The translations under genes and the position numbers were made by a program. Positions 6,425 to 7,483 of a stretch of DNA of 7,483 nucleotides are shown here, one piece after another. The stretch spans positions 1-7,483 of the forward strand of contig CAMTXZ010000212.1 in the NCBI GenBank assembly GCA_947085765.1. The letters run 5' to 3'. The stretch comes from JAKFXL01 sp947085765. GTDB lineage: Bacteria > Pseudomonadota > Gammaproteobacteria > Tenderiales > Tenderiaceae. Within the stretch, counting starts at the first letter, position 1; each line of letters opens with the position of its first letter. The notes under the pieces are model-generated. The model did not search any database. It was given only the letters and a program-made list of their open reading frames with translations, and had not been told where the DNA came from.

Positions 6425-7483
6425 CTAATCCGCCGCCAGAAACTTATTGCGGCCACTGTTTTTAGCACGATAAAGCGCTTTGTCGGCGCGCTGGTAAACT
6501 TCATCTACCGTGTCGCCAGGCTGAAACTCAGAAAAGCCACCCGAGATTGTTACTGGTACTGGCTGGCCCTGATAGACAAATTCACTTAGCTGTACACTTT
6601 TACGCAACTTTTCCACCACTTTTTTGGCCCCCTCCTCGGTGGTCTCTACCAGCAGCACAACAAACTCTTCGCCACCAACACGGGCCAGGAAGTCCGTTTC
6701 GCGCAGATGAAACTCAATTGTTTTAACAATTGCTATCAACGCCCGATCGCCTGCCTTGTGGCCGTAGGTATCATTTATCTTTTTAAAATGGTCGACGTCA
6801 CACACCACCATGGTGAGGGGATGTTTGTAACGCTGCCAGCGGGCAAACTCCTGGGCCACACGCTGTTCGTAAGCGAGTCGGTTTGGGGCGCCGGTCAGTG
6901 GGTCGGTCAGCGCCTGAATCCGTTCTTTAGCGAGTCGCTCTTTTAACAGCTGGCTCTCGGCCTCCATTCTCTGTAACTGGAGTGTCAAACCATTAAGTTC
7001 ATCTTCCAGGGACTCCTGCTGTGCCTCTTCATGTTCACGCTGCTCGGCCAGATGTTCACGAATATTATCCAGGCTGATCTGAATTGCACTCTTCATATGG
7101 TTGAGATCGGTGGAGGTCTGCACCGTGGTCTCAATATCATTGACCTCTGCTTTAACCACTGCATCCAGCTGTCTTCCACCAACCAGCGAGGCAAGACGGT
7201 GTGATTCAACGCCCCCCACCATCGCTTCTAGTTCTGTAAGACGCTGAGTCAGCTGTTGCAGGAAAGATTCAAGCTCTGCCTTCTCATTTTCCAACGCGTT
7301 GCGCATATCCACCACCAGCGCCACCACACGCTCGGTCATGCTTTTGATGCTGTTTGCGTCCAGGCCCTTGGTCAGCTGCTCTTTGAGCTGTTGCACCCGT
7401 GCGCTGAGATTGGGGGGAAAACCGAGCGACTCCAATATCTCAAGAAAGACATCTTCAACCGATTCATCCGTGGTAGCGGCGCG
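6425..7483 (-). CDS. Diguanylate cyclase (GGDEF), N-terminus beyond right edge
   Basis: This protein makes c-di-GMP from two GTP. The C-terminal GGDEF domain has the metal-site segment CDVDHFKKINDTYGHKAGD, the signature GGEEF (6662-6676) and, exactly five residues before it, the inhibitory-site RETD (6692-6703), so product feedback is expected. It ends ADKALYRAKNSGRNKFLAAD. Before the domain lie about 150 residues of largely charged helix (QQLTQRLTELEAM, LQLQRMEAESQLLKERL), probably a coiled-coil dimerisation and signal-relay region; no membrane segment is visible, so it looks cytoplasmic. A TTG at 7435 could be taken as a start, but the frame stays open for 16 more codons to the edge (RAATTDESVEDVFLEI) with no ribosome site, so the gene very probably continues and only its 3' part is here. 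The lipoprotein gene and then the GGDEF relic follow downstream. Confidence 0.9.
   Translation of the reverse strand, partial: RAATTDESVEDVFLEILESLGFPPNLSARVQQLKEQLTKGLDANSIKSMTERVVALVVDMRNALENEKAELESFLQQLTQRLTELEAMVGGVESHRLASLVGGRQLDAVVKAEVNDIETTVQTSTDLNHMKSAIQISLDNIREHLAEQREHEEAQQESLEDELNGLTLQLQRMEAESQLLKERLAKERIQALTDPLTGAPNRLAYEQRVAQEFARWQRYKHPLTMVVCDVDHFKKINDTYGHKAGDRALIAIVKTIEFHLRETDFLARVGGEEFVVLLVETTEEGAKKVVEKLRKSVQLSEFVYQGQPVPVTISGGFSEFQPGDTVDEVYQRADKALYRAKNSGRNKFLAAD

Noticed and set aside
6707..6946. 79-codon plus-strand frame
   Set aside because: Antisense to the conserved GGDEF domain.

Overview
The window looks like a chromosomal stretch from a gammaproteobacterium. This is inferred from the secreted HAF/DUF11 protein, the MacB-type permease, the GAF and GGDEF signalling proteins, and a hairpin-rich intergenic repeat of a kind I associate with sulfur- or methane-oxidising gammaproteobacteria. 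That lineage guess comes from memory and was not checked. There are no RNA genes, CRISPR arrays or prophage genes.

Layout. (1) Positions 1-82, minus strand: the first 27 codons of an IS630-family transposase, running off the left edge. (2) About 140-1039, plus: the AT-rich C-terminal part of a DUF262/DUF1524 (GmrSD-like) nuclease gene, apparently beheaded by that insertion. (3) 1040-1605: an intergenic block with a perfect 30-bp inverted repeat 106 bp apart, each arm a hairpin, plus two further hairpins and a 9-bp tandem repeat. (4) 1606-2805 and 2836-3426, plus: a MacB/FtsX-type ABC transporter permease without an adjacent ATPase, then a small GAF protein 30 bp downstream. (5) 3716-5431, plus: a secreted 571-residue protein with HAF repeats followed by two DUF11 domains, with a strong Shine-Dalgarno and a long hairpin after the stop. 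(6) 5498-5697, minus: a frameshifted relic of a GGDEF domain. (7) 5716-6159, minus: a small lipoprotein, possibly coupled to an 82-codon frame just upstream. (8) 6425-7483, minus: the C-terminal part of a coiled-coil diguanylate cyclase with intact GGEEF and I-site, open to the right edge.

How it fits together. The right half suggests a c-di-GMP signalling locus in which a diguanylate cyclase gene was once duplicated: the complete copy lies at the right edge, and a 200-bp piece of a second copy survives about 1.2 kb downstream in the same orientation, with the lipoprotein gene between them. The middle pairs a transport-type permease with a GAF sensor. The left end is a decayed defence gene with an insertion sequence, a typical accessory scar. 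I see no clearly new multi-gene system. The items most worth a second look are the disrupted defence gene, the GGDEF relic, the orphan permease-GAF pair and the repeat block.
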